Source: Defluviitaleaceae bacterium (lineage in GTDB: Bacteria > Bacillota > Clostridia > Lachnospirales > UBA5962). From it: 32,533 nucleotides of DNA. Below, one piece after another: positions 16,641 to 23,785 of this stretch. Below the pieces are notes generated by a model. That model made no database searches. It was not told the DNA's origin and saw only the letters and a list, made by a program, of their open reading frames with translations. Position 1 is the first letter of the stretch. Every line of letters starts with the position of its first letter. Location of the stretch: the NCBI GenBank assembly GCA_009778165.1, contig WRKF01000174.1, positions 1 to 32,533 on the forward strand, written 5' to 3'. Position numbers and translations under genes: made by a program.

Positions 16641-17510
16641 ATGTCCGACGATAGATTTCGTGTCACATCCACAATGCGTGATTTAAATCAAAAGCTAAAA
16701 ATAAAAATAGAAGATGATAAGGCAGAAAAAATATACTGGTACATAAAATTTAATTTGGTGCTTGACAAAGCCAGCGTAACGAATAAGACAATGCACGTTA
16801 TGGATACAGAAGGGTATATAATGCGTACATATATTGCTTACGATACATACCGCAATCTTATCGTTGTATCCCCAATGGACACATATGTGGAAAACAAATA
16901 TTATATTTTGAGCATATCTACGGAGGTAAGGAGCGAAAAGGGGCAAAACCTGAGAAGAGCAATACATATTATGTTTATGCTGATAAACAACAGAATATCT
17001 CGTTATGAGATTTTGAGAGCCACCGCAAAGCTACCGGATCCGCGACCGCGACCGGAAAATTATGACCATGTTGTGAAAGGGTTGCAAATTGCTGCTGCTA
17101 CTGTTGCTGCTACAGCCGCCGCTGCCGCTGTTGCCACCCCACCTCCGGGTCCCACCCAAAGAGAGGCAGATCCGCCCCCGCCGGTAGATCCACCAAAACC
17201 CACGCTCCCCATGCAAAGCCTAAATCTCAAACTGGGTATGGTGATTGCTTCACTTCCCATTTTGGGTATTGGTTTTTTCACAAACTTTGTACCTATGTTT
17301 TTTCTTGGAGTTCTAATGTTTGTTTTGGGGTTATTTATAATGGTTAGAGAACTCATTAAAATCAAGTCTAAAATTTACTATAATTTAGGTGCTTATCGAT
17401 TTAACAAAGAAAAGTATGGAAAATCCATGCAATTGCTGGAGAAATCTTATAATATAGACCGCAACAACTACGCAAGAAATGCTCTGCGTAAAGTACGGCA
17501 CTATGTTTAA
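16641..17510 (+). CDS. Membrane protein with SbsA-Ig-like domain and Ala/Pro linker, function unknown
   Basis: The protein has 289 residues from ATG at 16641, after AAAGGGGGAAAAT. Residues about 30-105 resemble a bacterial SbsA-type Ig-like domain: FNLVLDKASVTNKTMHVMD, then YILSIS and the closing VRSEKGQNL. A low-complexity linker follows: an Ala/Thr-rich stretch (about 151-166) and a Pro-rich stretch (about 167-190). Two adjacent membrane helices come next (about 200-240), then a short helical tail with a TPR-like pair (YNLGAYRFNKEKYGKSMQLL). There is no signal peptide, so the side of the membrane for the Ig-like domain is unclear. It is last in the probable operon starting at 13243. Confidence 0.8.
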   Translation: MSDDRFRVTSTMRDLNQKLKIKIEDDKAEKIYWYIKFNLVLDKASVTNKTMHVMDTEGYIMRTYIAYDTYRNLIVVSPMDTYVENKYYILSISTEVRSEKGQNLRRAIHIMFMLINNRISRYEILRATAKLPDPRPRPENYDHVVKGLQIAAATVAATAAAAAVATPPPGPTQREADPPPPVDPPKPTLPMQSLNLKLGMVIASLPILGIGFFTNFVPMFFLGVLMFVLGLFIMVRELIKIKSKIYYNLGAYRFNKEKYGKSMQLLEKSYNIDRNNYARNALRKVRHYV

Positions 17511-17585
17511 GCTGTTTGAGTTTAATCTTCAAATTACTTTTCTTACAATTTTGTTTCATTTTATCTTTGTGAGTTTATTTTGTGA

Positions 17586-17591
17586 TATAAT
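17586..17591 (+). promoter_or_regulatory. Candidate -10 box for the amidase gene
   Basis: A perfect TATAAT lies about 40 nt upstream of the amidase start. No good -35 hexamer is visible at 17 nt, so this promoter is provisional. Confidence 0.35.
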
Positions 17592-17630
17592 CTTATTAGT
17601 AAAATAAATTACACGGAGGGCTATTAAAAA

Positions 17631-19517
17631 ATGAGTTGTATTATTAAAAAATTTGAAAAAAGTGCAAAAAAATATTGTGGAGTTTTTGTTATAATGTCTA
17701 TATTGGTTTTGCAGGGCAGTAGTATGTTCGATCCCCCTGTTATAGACGACGAAGATGACGAAGCGGCGTATTATACGACATTGCCGGTGATAGAAGATGG
17801 CTATTACGGTTCTTATGACCATTACGGCTATTATGGTTATTATGCAGATGTTCAGCAGATACCTGCTGCCATACTGCCACCACTCCTGCCCACAACACCG
17901 CCGTCATACCAATGGGTCCAGGGTACGAGCTACATTACTCCCAGAGATCTTTACGGCACAACCATAACAGACGTTACACCATTTTACGAAAACAACGGCT
18001 TTGCTATACAGGCAACATCTCCCATAAGCTACGCAGAACACTTTGTGTTGGACAACAGAATTGTTATAGATATACACAATTCTGTGCCTTATGCCGATAT
18101 GGCATTTTACGGTATTTCAGACCTGGTTTACGGAGTGCGGATGGCACGCCAAAATGGCTTTACCAGAGTAGTTTTCGATATGGAGTTTGTGTCAAATTAC
18201 AATATTAGACTCAACTATGATCGGACCAGGTTATATATAGAATTTATAACCAATAACATTAGCTATATCTCTTTTCACTCTACATACTACAACGATTATA
18301 TTGTAATTGTGGGGGAAACGATGCCACCTGCTTTTAATATCGCTCAATTTTTGCAATACACATTAACGGTTACCATACCTTCGGCTATTTTTGAGCATCA
18401 ATTACAAAATTATACATTCGAAGGCAACTTTTTTAGTCATATACAAGCTCAACAAGTCGATAGCAATGTAGAAGTAGTTGCACAATTGCTAAGCGACATT
18501 AGCTATACATACACAATTTTCGGCAATATGCTGACTATAGTTATAGGACCGCCTACCCACAGGAACATTACCTTTAACAGGGCAGATTCTACAATAGCAC
18601 TTCACAATAGCGAAGAAGTGAACGTAACTTTGGAAAATATTATGGTATACCATTACTATCGAGATTTGCGTCATGTATTTATCTTGGATGGTGATTACTC
18701 TGACCATTTCGGTTACGGTACCATACAATTTTTCAGCCCCTACTCCACTTATATAGATATTGTTACGTATCAGGGTTTTACCAGCATTATAGTCAGTGGT
18801 GCAAATATCGCTTTTGCAGAGATTGGCGAAGGGATATATAGCGAGCCAGGCGAGGGATATTATGAACCAGCCTATACCACAGACGCATATGGATATGCAC
18901 AGGACGGTATCACTATCCGAACATTTTCCCCAAGAGAGGTGTATGACTATATAGTTATGCTAGATCCGGGACACGGTGGTGAGGATCCCGGGGCGATCCA
19001 TTTTGGATACCACGAGGCAGATTTGGTGCTTATCATATCTAACATGGTATATGATATGTTACGACAAAACCCACGTGTTGGAGTATTTGCTACTCGTGAA
19101 GTGGATGAGTTTGTACCATTGGTTAACAGAGCATTTTTAGCAAATAATGTGGCAGATCTGTTTGTGTCCATCCACATGAACGCTTTTTATACGACCATAC
19201 CCCATGGGACAGAAGTATACTTTTGGCCGAATTATACGGAATACCGTTTTAATATAACCCGAGAGCAGACAGCCGAAATTTTTCAAGATAACTTGTTGGC
19301 AGATTTGCACACATTTGACAGAGGTGTACGCAGGGCCAATTTTACAGTGCTACGCTACACCGAAATGCCCTCCGTTTTGCTGGAGCTAGGTTTTATGTCT
19401 AACCCAACAGATATGCAAATGTTATCAAATCCATATATGCACACAGTTATGGCACAGAGCATATACCGCTCAATAATAGATGTGTTTGAAGTTTATACAC
19501 CACCCCGACAGAATTAA
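17631..19517 (+). CDS. N-acetylmuramoyl-L-alanine amidase with AMIN-like domains
   Basis: The protein has 628 residues from ATG at 17631, preceded by GGAGGG. An N-terminal hydrophobic segment (about 15-30) is a signal or anchor. It is followed by a Tyr/Gly-rich stretch (YYGSYDHYGYYGYY, about 58-71) and a Pro-rich stretch. An AMIN-like domain covers about 100-205, with a second, weaker one at about 230-310. The C-terminal amidase_3 domain has the zinc ligands H448 (LDPGHGG), E462 (HEADL) and H515 (SIHMNA), and the catalytic E585 (LLELGFMSN). It should cleave the bond between muramic acid and the stem peptide at the cell wall. It has its own terminator. Confidence 0.92.
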   Translation: MSCIIKKFEKSAKKYCGVFVIMSILVLQGSSMFDPPVIDDEDDEAAYYTTLPVIEDGYYGSYDHYGYYGYYADVQQIPAAILPPLLPTTPPSYQWVQGTSYITPRDLYGTTITDVTPFYENNGFAIQATSPISYAEHFVLDNRIVIDIHNSVPYADMAFYGISDLVYGVRMARQNGFTRVVFDMEFVSNYNIRLNYDRTRLYIEFITNNISYISFHSTYYNDYIVIVGETMPPAFNIAQFLQYTLTVTIPSAIFEHQLQNYTFEGNFFSHIQAQQVDSNVEVVAQLLSDISYTYTIFGNMLTIVIGPPTHRNITFNRADSTIALHNSEEVNVTLENIMVYHYYRDLRHVFILDGDYSDHFGYGTIQFFSPYSTYIDIVTYQGFTSIIVSGANIAFAEIGEGIYSEPGEGYYEPAYTTDAYGYAQDGITIRTFSPREVYDYIVMLDPGHGGEDPGAIHFGYHEADLVLIISNMVYDMLRQNPRVGVFATREVDEFVPLVNRAFLANNVADLFVSIHMNAFYTTIPHGTEVYFWPNYTEYRFNITREQTAEIFQDNLLADLHTFDRGVRRANFTVLRYTEMPSVLLELGFMSNPTDMQMLSNPYMHTVMAQSIYRSIIDVFEVYTPPRQN

Positions 19518-19538
19518 AACCGGGTTAAAAAAATAAGC

Positions 19539-19574
19539 AAAAACGTTGCAATTTTTATAAATTGCAACGTTTTT
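19539..19574 (+). terminator. Rho-independent terminator after the amidase gene
   Basis: AAAAACGTTGCAAT pairs with ATTGCAACGTTTTT around an 8-nt AT loop, 22 nt after the amidase stop. The A-tract/T-tract symmetry means it could act on both strands. Confidence 0.9.
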
Positions 19575-19586
19575 ATTGTATTATAA

Positions 19587-19805
19587 ATATTCGTATTTGA
19601 TTGCTATACTCAGCGTCGTGCAAACGCTAAACACGATAAAGAAAGTTTTGAATATTGCACTGTTAAAACTAGGAAAGGAAAAAGAGAGGCTCGGAAAGCT
19701 CATGCCGCAGCCAAAGCAGCCAAAGGGGAAAGTCTAAACGGCTTTTTAAACAGAGCTATAGATGAAACTGTAGCTAGAGATAACAAAGGTGATATAAATG
19801 CGTAA
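19587..19805 (+). pseudogene. RHH (Arc-like) antitoxin reading frame without a normal start codon
   Basis: The frame is open for 72 codons and ends in a TAA inside the start of the PIN gene (8-nt overlap). Its translation resembles small ribbon-helix-helix antitoxins: HDKESFEYCTVKTRKGKREA, then HAAAKAAKGESLNGFLNRAI, then DETVARDNKG. That frame contains no ATG, GTG or TTG between the previous stop (19584-19586) and the conserved region, and no ribosome binding site is seen. Either it uses a rare start (ATA at 19587), or a start was lost or frameshifted. It is called broken with moderate confidence; the family resemblance is clear. Confidence 0.6.
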
Positions 19806-20256
19806 ACCTAAGATATACCTAGAAACAACAATGTTTAACTACTACTTTGATACAGAAAGGGAAGCACATGCTTCAACTGTAAAGCTGTTTGAAGAAATAA
19901 AAGCGGGGAAGTATGATGCTTTCACTTCCTTCTATGTAACAGATGAAATAGAAATGGCGAGTAACCCTAAAAAATCAAATATGCTTGCTTTAATTGACAA
20001 ATATAATATAAAGATTTTAAAAGCTAGTGAAGAAGCAAGACAATTAGCGGATATTTATGTTAATGAGTCTGTTATTCCTGTGAAATATCGCTATGATGGT
20101 TTACACATAGCTGTTGCAACGGTAAATAACATGCAATATATATTTAGCTTGAATTTCAGACATATTAATAAATTAAAAACAAAAGCTATGACGGGCATTA
20201 TCAATATTAGAGAGGGTTACAGCCCAATAACTATTGCAAGTCCCATGGAGGTATAA
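19798..20256 (+). CDS. PIN-domain protein, probable toxin nuclease
   Basis: The protein has 152 residues. It opens with KIYLETTMFNYYFD, where the usual first PIN Asp is Glu (E9). E50/E52 lie in TDEIEMAS and D100 in RYDGLHIA, followed by the strand ending LNFRHI, where N119 replaces the last acidic residue. This variant pattern is common in one subfamily of VapC-like PIN proteins. Such toxins cleave RNA unless bound by their antitoxin. The start overlaps the RHH-antitoxin frame and the next small gene starts 4 nt after its stop. Activity is inferred. Confidence 0.82.
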   Translation: MRKPKIYLETTMFNYYFDTEREAHASTVKLFEEIKAGKYDAFTSFYVTDEIEMASNPKKSNMLALIDKYNIKILKASEEARQLADIYVNESVIPVKYRYDGLHIAVATVNNMQYIFSLNFRHINKLKTKAMTGIINIREGYSPITIASPMEV

Positions 20257-20260
20257 AGAT

Positions 20261-20461
20261 ATGTATGAAACAACCCATTGTGAAACTGAAATTGAGGCTA
20301 TTAGGTTAAAATTGTATGAAGAAACCAAACATATGACACCGGAAGAGCATACAAAATGGAGTAATCAACGTGGCCAAAAACTCGCCGCTGAGTTCGGGTT
20401 CACCATAGTACCCTCTACTGATATGCGGGGAGCGGAAAGGGACAGAAGCGGAGAAAAATAA
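20261..20461 (+). CDS. Small conserved-looking protein paired with the PIN gene
   Basis: The protein has 66 residues from ATG at 20261, with a perfect GGAGG 9 nt upstream; that site lies inside the end of the PIN gene, so expression is linked. It is hydrophilic and probably helical (TEIEAIRLKLYEETKHMTPE), then HTKWSNQRGQKLAAEFGFTI, with a charged tail. I do not recognise a named family. It could be the antitoxin, or an accessory partner in addition to the RHH protein. Confidence 0.75.
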   Translation: MYETTHCETEIEAIRLKLYEETKHMTPEEHTKWSNQRGQKLAAEFGFTIVPSTDMRGAERDRSGEK

Positions 20462-20505
20462 TACAGAAATATAAATATTATATTCTACAATAGCAACAAT
20501 AGCAC

Positions 20506-20552
20506 AAACAAGCCTTTTTCGATGCTTCAAACACTAAAAAAGGCTTGTTTTT
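20506..20552 (+). terminator. Rho-independent terminator after the PIN cluster
   Basis: ACAAGCCTTTTT pairs with AAAAAGGCTTGT over 12 bp and is followed by five T residues. It closes the toxin-antitoxin-like cluster. Confidence 0.85.
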
Positions 20553-20609
20553 AAGGTTTTTAAAATTCCCATGATTTTACATTCGGCAAAAAAACGGCAC
20601 AAAAGAGTC

Positions 20610-20756
20610 TCACATAGAGTGTGACATAAAGAGTTTCATAGTTCGCATTAGAAAAGTATCTTTAAAAGCAATTTCTAAAGACTCAACCAAGAATTTCCGC
20701 CATTTCCCCCCTTGATCCATAATCTTAAAAACAGGTCTGTCAACTTTTTTTGCTAC
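20610..20756. repeat. Dispersed repeat, copy B
   Basis: This is a diverged copy of 12938-13076, with an exact 23-bp core (20631-20653) and similar ends. On the minus strand a frame through the core (SNANYETLYVTLYVRLF) stays open in both copies for at least 13 codons, but there is no start codon or ribosome binding site for copy B. The rest of the 500-nt gap before the next gene holds a terminator at its left end and the promoter at 20887. Confidence 0.7.
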
Positions 20757-20886
20757 ACTAAATTTATTGATTTTAATCTTCATTTTCATTATACCAACAA
20801 GATTGGAATGTTCTAAAACCCACTATCAAGCGGGCTTTAGTAGTGTCTTTTGTGGGCAAGTGCGAAATTTGTGGCTAAATAGCCCT

Positions 20887-20915
20887 TTGACGCTATATAC
20901 CTCTTGGTATATAAT
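20887..20915 (+). promoter_or_regulatory. Promoter of the condensation-domain/tetR operon
   Basis: TTGACG (20887-20892) and TATAAT (20910-20915) are separated by exactly 17 nt, about 50 nt upstream of the start at 20968. It is one of the best promoters in the window and is covered by operator-like palindromes. Confidence 0.85.
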
Positions 20916-20930
20916 ATACTTGCAGGTATA
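20896..20930. promoter_or_regulatory. Two TetR-type operator candidates over the promoter
   Basis: TATACCTCTTGGTATA (20896-20911) and TATACTTGCAGGTATA (20915-20930) are each palindromic and share TATAC....GGTATA-type half sites, with centres 19 bp apart. The first covers the spacer and the start of the -10 box, the second the transcription start. The operon encodes a TetR repressor, so autoregulation is the simple reading. Confidence 0.75.
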
Positions 20931-20967
20931 TAAAATATTAAGTGCTTATGCACAGGAGGGGCTAATC

Positions 20968-22227
20968 ATGGAAAATAAGCTGCAAAGTGAAACCGCTTAT
21001 CTGTTTTCGCCAAATATCAACGTATGCTTTAGTGTTAATATCAAGCACGGTTTTACTGTCGAATCAATTCAAATGGCGATAGATATTGTGGTCAAGCGCC
21101 ACCCTATCCTTTTAACAACCATTAGAGCAAATAATAACGGCGAATGGTTTTATGACAGCGGTGGCAAGGTTGATGTCCAATTTCTGAACGAAAAGACTAC
21201 GTTGACTGATTGGTACGCAAAAAATGACTGTATTCCGTTTCAGTGGGATAAGGGGCTTATTAAAATAGGCGTTTTTGTAGAAAGCGATTCTACCGACATA
21301 ATGATATTAGGGCATCACATCCTCGGTGACGGTTTGGGCTATTTGAATCTAATCCGAGATATTTTGTCCGCTTTAGATGGCAAATCCTTTGATAAAGCGA
21401 GCGTGTTGCCTAAAGAAAATTTTGTTAAGGATTCGGGAAAAGCCGGATTATTGATGAAATTGTTCGCAAAGTCATTAAACAAGAAGTGGGGCAAGACAGG
21501 AAAACGATTCACCTATAACGAGTACACCGAGCTTTTCCATGGTTACCGCAAAGAACTCCCGCCCGGTTTATATTTAAACAACATAGAATCTGTTGACACA
21601 ATTCGTGCTACTTGCCAAAAAGCCAGGTTGACGGTAAATGAGATTTTTGCGGCAGCGTTTGTATTCGCACTAAATAGGTTGGGGCAAAAAGAAGTGAGGC
21701 TTGGCTGTGCAGCAAGCACACGTAGCGAAATGTACCACGACGTTTCAGACGCAATGGGAAACTTCACCACAGGCATTGCTACAGTCGTTGCTTCGCCGGA
21801 AGAAGTGCCTGCGAGATTGCGTGAAAAGCTAAAAAAGCCCAAATATCGCTATCAAGTAATACATCTGCTAAGTTTACTTGACCCTTCTCTAATCTCATCG
21901 GCACCGTTCGCCGCCTATGGAGATTATGATAATATAGCGGCGAAAAAGCTCGCCACAACATTGGGCGAACAACGCACAAACAAATCCTTTGGCATTTCAA
22001 ACCTTGGGGTTCAGACACCGGGCGACTATTCATTCGGGGTAAGCGTTCAGTTTATTTGCCCCGCTTTCCCGCAGAATTTCTTAACAGTGGGACTGATAAC
22101 GATTGATAACACGGCGAAGTTTGCCCTTCGCTACAGCACATCAGATTTATCCGAGAATCAAGCCATTACCCTCTTTGATGATGCTAAAGAATATCTCGCC
22201 AAATTTATTAAGGATGGCAAGATATGA
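20968..22227 (+). CDS. Stand-alone condensation-domain (CoA-dependent acyltransferase fold) protein
   Basis: The protein has 419 residues from ATG at 20968, with AGGAGGGG upstream; a longer frame extends through the promoter and is not real. The catalytic HHxxxDG motif is intact as HHILGDG (H116, H117, D121). The later part has FGISNLGVQTPGDYSFG (near residue 350), in the position of the conserved DFG-like region of condensation and alcohol acetyltransferase proteins. There are no carrier or adenylation domains, so it is not a full NRPS module. It could join an acyl group to an alcohol or amine. It shares an operon with tetR; the substrate is unknown. Confidence 0.82.
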   Translation: MENKLQSETAYLFSPNINVCFSVNIKHGFTVESIQMAIDIVVKRHPILLTTIRANNNGEWFYDSGGKVDVQFLNEKTTLTDWYAKNDCIPFQWDKGLIKIGVFVESDSTDIMILGHHILGDGLGYLNLIRDILSALDGKSFDKASVLPKENFVKDSGKAGLLMKLFAKSLNKKWGKTGKRFTYNEYTELFHGYRKELPPGLYLNNIESVDTIRATCQKARLTVNEIFAAAFVFALNRLGQKEVRLGCAASTRSEMYHDVSDAMGNFTTGIATVVASPEEVPARLREKLKKPKYRYQVIHLLSLLDPSLISSAPFAAYGDYDNIAAKKLATTLGEQRTNKSFGISNLGVQTPGDYSFGVSVQFICPAFPQNFLTVGLITIDNTAKFALRYSTSDLSENQAITLFDDAKEYLAKFIKDGKI

Positions 22228-22817
22228 AAAACAACAGCAGAAACGACATTCTAAAATGGGCATTGACTTTGTTTTCGCAAAAGGGCTACGAAAGCACAAG
22301 CCCTAATGAAATAGTTGAAGCGGTCGGAATCACCAAGCCTACGCTATATTATTTTTTCGGTGATAAAGAGGGCTTGCTAGACAGCCTGTTAAGCGAAAAC
22401 TACACTAAACTAAATGAAACGTTAGACCGGTTGTGTACTTATGTACCCGACCCCGAAAATTACGCAAATGACGTTAATCCGCTTTTGATACGTGTAACAA
22501 AAGGGATTTTTGAATTTGCAGTCGCAAACAAAGAGTTTTATATGCTCAACATTTCACTTAACTCCGCTCCAATAGCATCAAAGTCAGCGGTAATTGCCGA
22601 AAAATACAGCTGTCGGCAACATGAAACGCTAACACAAATGTTCGCAAGCATTTCAGCCATACACAAAAATCTGGAAGGAAAAGAGGAGGCGCTTGCGTTT
22701 AGATTCATCTCTTTGCTTAATGCCCATATTATTTTGTGGTTTAGAGGTAAAGGCGATTTATCAGATACAGTCGCTGAATCTATTGTAAAAGGCTTCATGC
22801 ATGGAATCTTTTCATGA
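22224..22817 (+). CDS. TetR-family transcriptional regulator
   Basis: The protein has 197 residues. The N-terminal helix-turn-helix is typical: ILKWALTLFSQKGYESTSPN, then EIVEAVGITKPTLYYFFGDK (about residues 9-48). The C-terminal ligand domain is ordinary in length. Its ATG overlaps the stop of the condensation-domain gene (ATGA), so both are co-translated. It probably represses the operon through the palindromes at 20896-20930. The ligand is unknown, perhaps the substrate or product of the enzyme. Confidence 0.92.
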   Translation: MKNNSRNDILKWALTLFSQKGYESTSPNEIVEAVGITKPTLYYFFGDKEGLLDSLLSENYTKLNETLDRLCTYVPDPENYANDVNPLLIRVTKGIFEFAVANKEFYMLNISLNSAPIASKSAVIAEKYSCRQHETLTQMFASISAIHKNLEGKEEALAFRFISLLNAHIILWFRGKGDLSDTVAESIVKGFMHGIFS

Positions 22818-22933
22818 GTAAACCACAACATCAACCCATAATCTTACAAAGCAGTACATCAGCAGCAATAAGGTATAAAGCAAGTAGAAAGACGATGTAT
22901 AAATTGGTTAATAGGTGCGATGGAAGTATATAG
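22814..22933 (+). pseudogene. Transposase N-terminal fragment (HTH of IS481/IS3-like type)
   Basis: A 39-codon frame opens with ATG at 22814, overlapping the tetR stop, and ends in TAG. Its second half, SAAIRYKASRKTMYKLVNRC followed by DGS, resembles the helix-turn-helix opening of IS481-type transposases (pattern AARKY..SR.TVYKWV.RYDG). No DDE domain follows. It is best read as the scrap of a decayed insertion sequence rather than a working gene. Confidence 0.5.
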
Positions 22934-22970
22934 AGTTTAAAAGATAAAAAATACTGTGTTTATATATTTA

Positions 22971-23000
22971 TTGACAATGCAAATATAGGTGTGATAAATA
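22971..23000 (+). promoter_or_regulatory. Candidate promoter of the DUF3784-like gene
   Basis: A perfect TTGACA (22971-22976) is followed after 18 nt by TAAATA (22995-23000), about 100 nt upstream of the start at 23098. Confidence 0.5.
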
Positions 23001-23097
23001 AAATAGCTTTAACAGGGGTTTTAGGTAAAATTATATTTTTGCCTTTAGCAATATTAATGACCCTTAATTTCGTGGTTTTAAGGAGGTGTTTTTTACG

Positions 23098-23427
23098 ATG
23101 GGAGTCGCTATTTTTACTGGCAGTTTGGGCATTATATGCTTTACGATTGCTTTGTTAAGTTTTTTTTGTAAAGGGAAAATTATAACCAACCCATGGCTTT
23201 GGTTATCACAAGAAGAGCGGGAGCTTAAACTTGCAAAAGTAGGCAAAAAAGCTGTATACAGACAGCAGGCAATTACGTTTTTATTATGTGGCTTACTTAT
23301 GGTTTTTATAATGTGGGAATCCTTTGGACCACCTGAGCATTTTAATTGGATTGCTTTTTGGGGGTTGATTGCGGTTTCGGTAGTATATGCTATATGGAGC
23401 AGTGTTCAAATGAGCAAAAAATTTTAA
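23098..23427 (+). CDS. Small membrane protein, DUF3784-like
   Basis: The protein has 109 residues and three hydrophobic segments (about 3-23, 57-75 and 83-103). The ATG at 23098 lies 11 nt after a perfect AAGGAGG. The opening (GVAIFTGSLGIICFTIALLS) and the middle motif NPWLWLSQEERE followed by YRQQAITFLLCG fit my recollection of DUF3784 membrane proteins. Function is unknown. It stands alone between the tetR operon and the ATPase module. Confidence 0.7.
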   Translation: MGVAIFTGSLGIICFTIALLSFFCKGKIITNPWLWLSQEERELKLAKVGKKAVYRQQAITFLLCGLLMVFIMWESFGPPEHFNWIAFWGLIAVSVVYAIWSSVQMSKKF

Positions 23428-23486
23428 ACGAAAGGCAACCCAAAAAAACCAGTGAGTTTATTTTGAGAGTAGTTGAGAGTAATATT

Positions 23487-23539
23487 AAGGGCGTGTCCCG
23501 CATCTCTATACAGCAAATTAACTTTTCGTTGCCCTTTTT
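23487..23539 (+). terminator. Weak terminator candidate after the DUF3784-like gene
   Basis: AAGGGC (23487-23492) can pair with GCCCTT (23531-23536), with a small AAC/GTT hairpin inside the loop and a T-run after it. The loop is long, so this is uncertain. The remaining gap to 23786 contains the 20-bp repeat and a promoter, and no gene that I can support. Confidence 0.3.
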
Positions 23540-23653
23540 AAAATGAAATTAAGTGGAATAGCTTCCTAAATTCAACAGTTTTAGTATGAATTTAAAGGGC
23601 TAATTTAAAACGGAACTGCTATACCATGCCCGCTTGGAGAGGTTTTGAGGCTT

Positions 23654-23673
23654 GGTGAAAATTGATTTCCGTG
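23654..23673 (+). repeat. 20-bp direct repeat, copy 1 (upstream of the ATPase module)
   Basis: GGTGAAAATTGATTTCCGTG is identical to 25797-25816. It ends 17 nt before the -35 box of the module promoter. The second copy stands at nearly the same place relative to the MATE promoter. Confidence 0.9.
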
Positions 23674-23690
23674 TTTGCTACATTCTTTAT

Positions 23691-23720
23691 CTTGATTAAT
23701 TTTTGTGACCATGCTATAAT
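23691..23720 (+). promoter_or_regulatory. Promoter of the ATPase-nuclease module
   Basis: TTGATT (23691-23696) and TATAAT (23715-23720) are 18 nt apart, about 65 nt upstream of the ATPase start. Confidence 0.65.
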
Positions 23721-23785
23721 CAGAACAAGCAAAATTAGAGAAAAAAGCTTTTGATACTGTTCTTTCGATTTTTGAGGGATAACTT

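Noticed and set aside
23433-23536. GGCAAC...GTTGCC pairing as a long terminator after the DUF3784-like gene
   Set aside because: The loop would be about 90 nt, so the shorter AAGGGC/GCCCTT pairing is the better, still weak, candidate.
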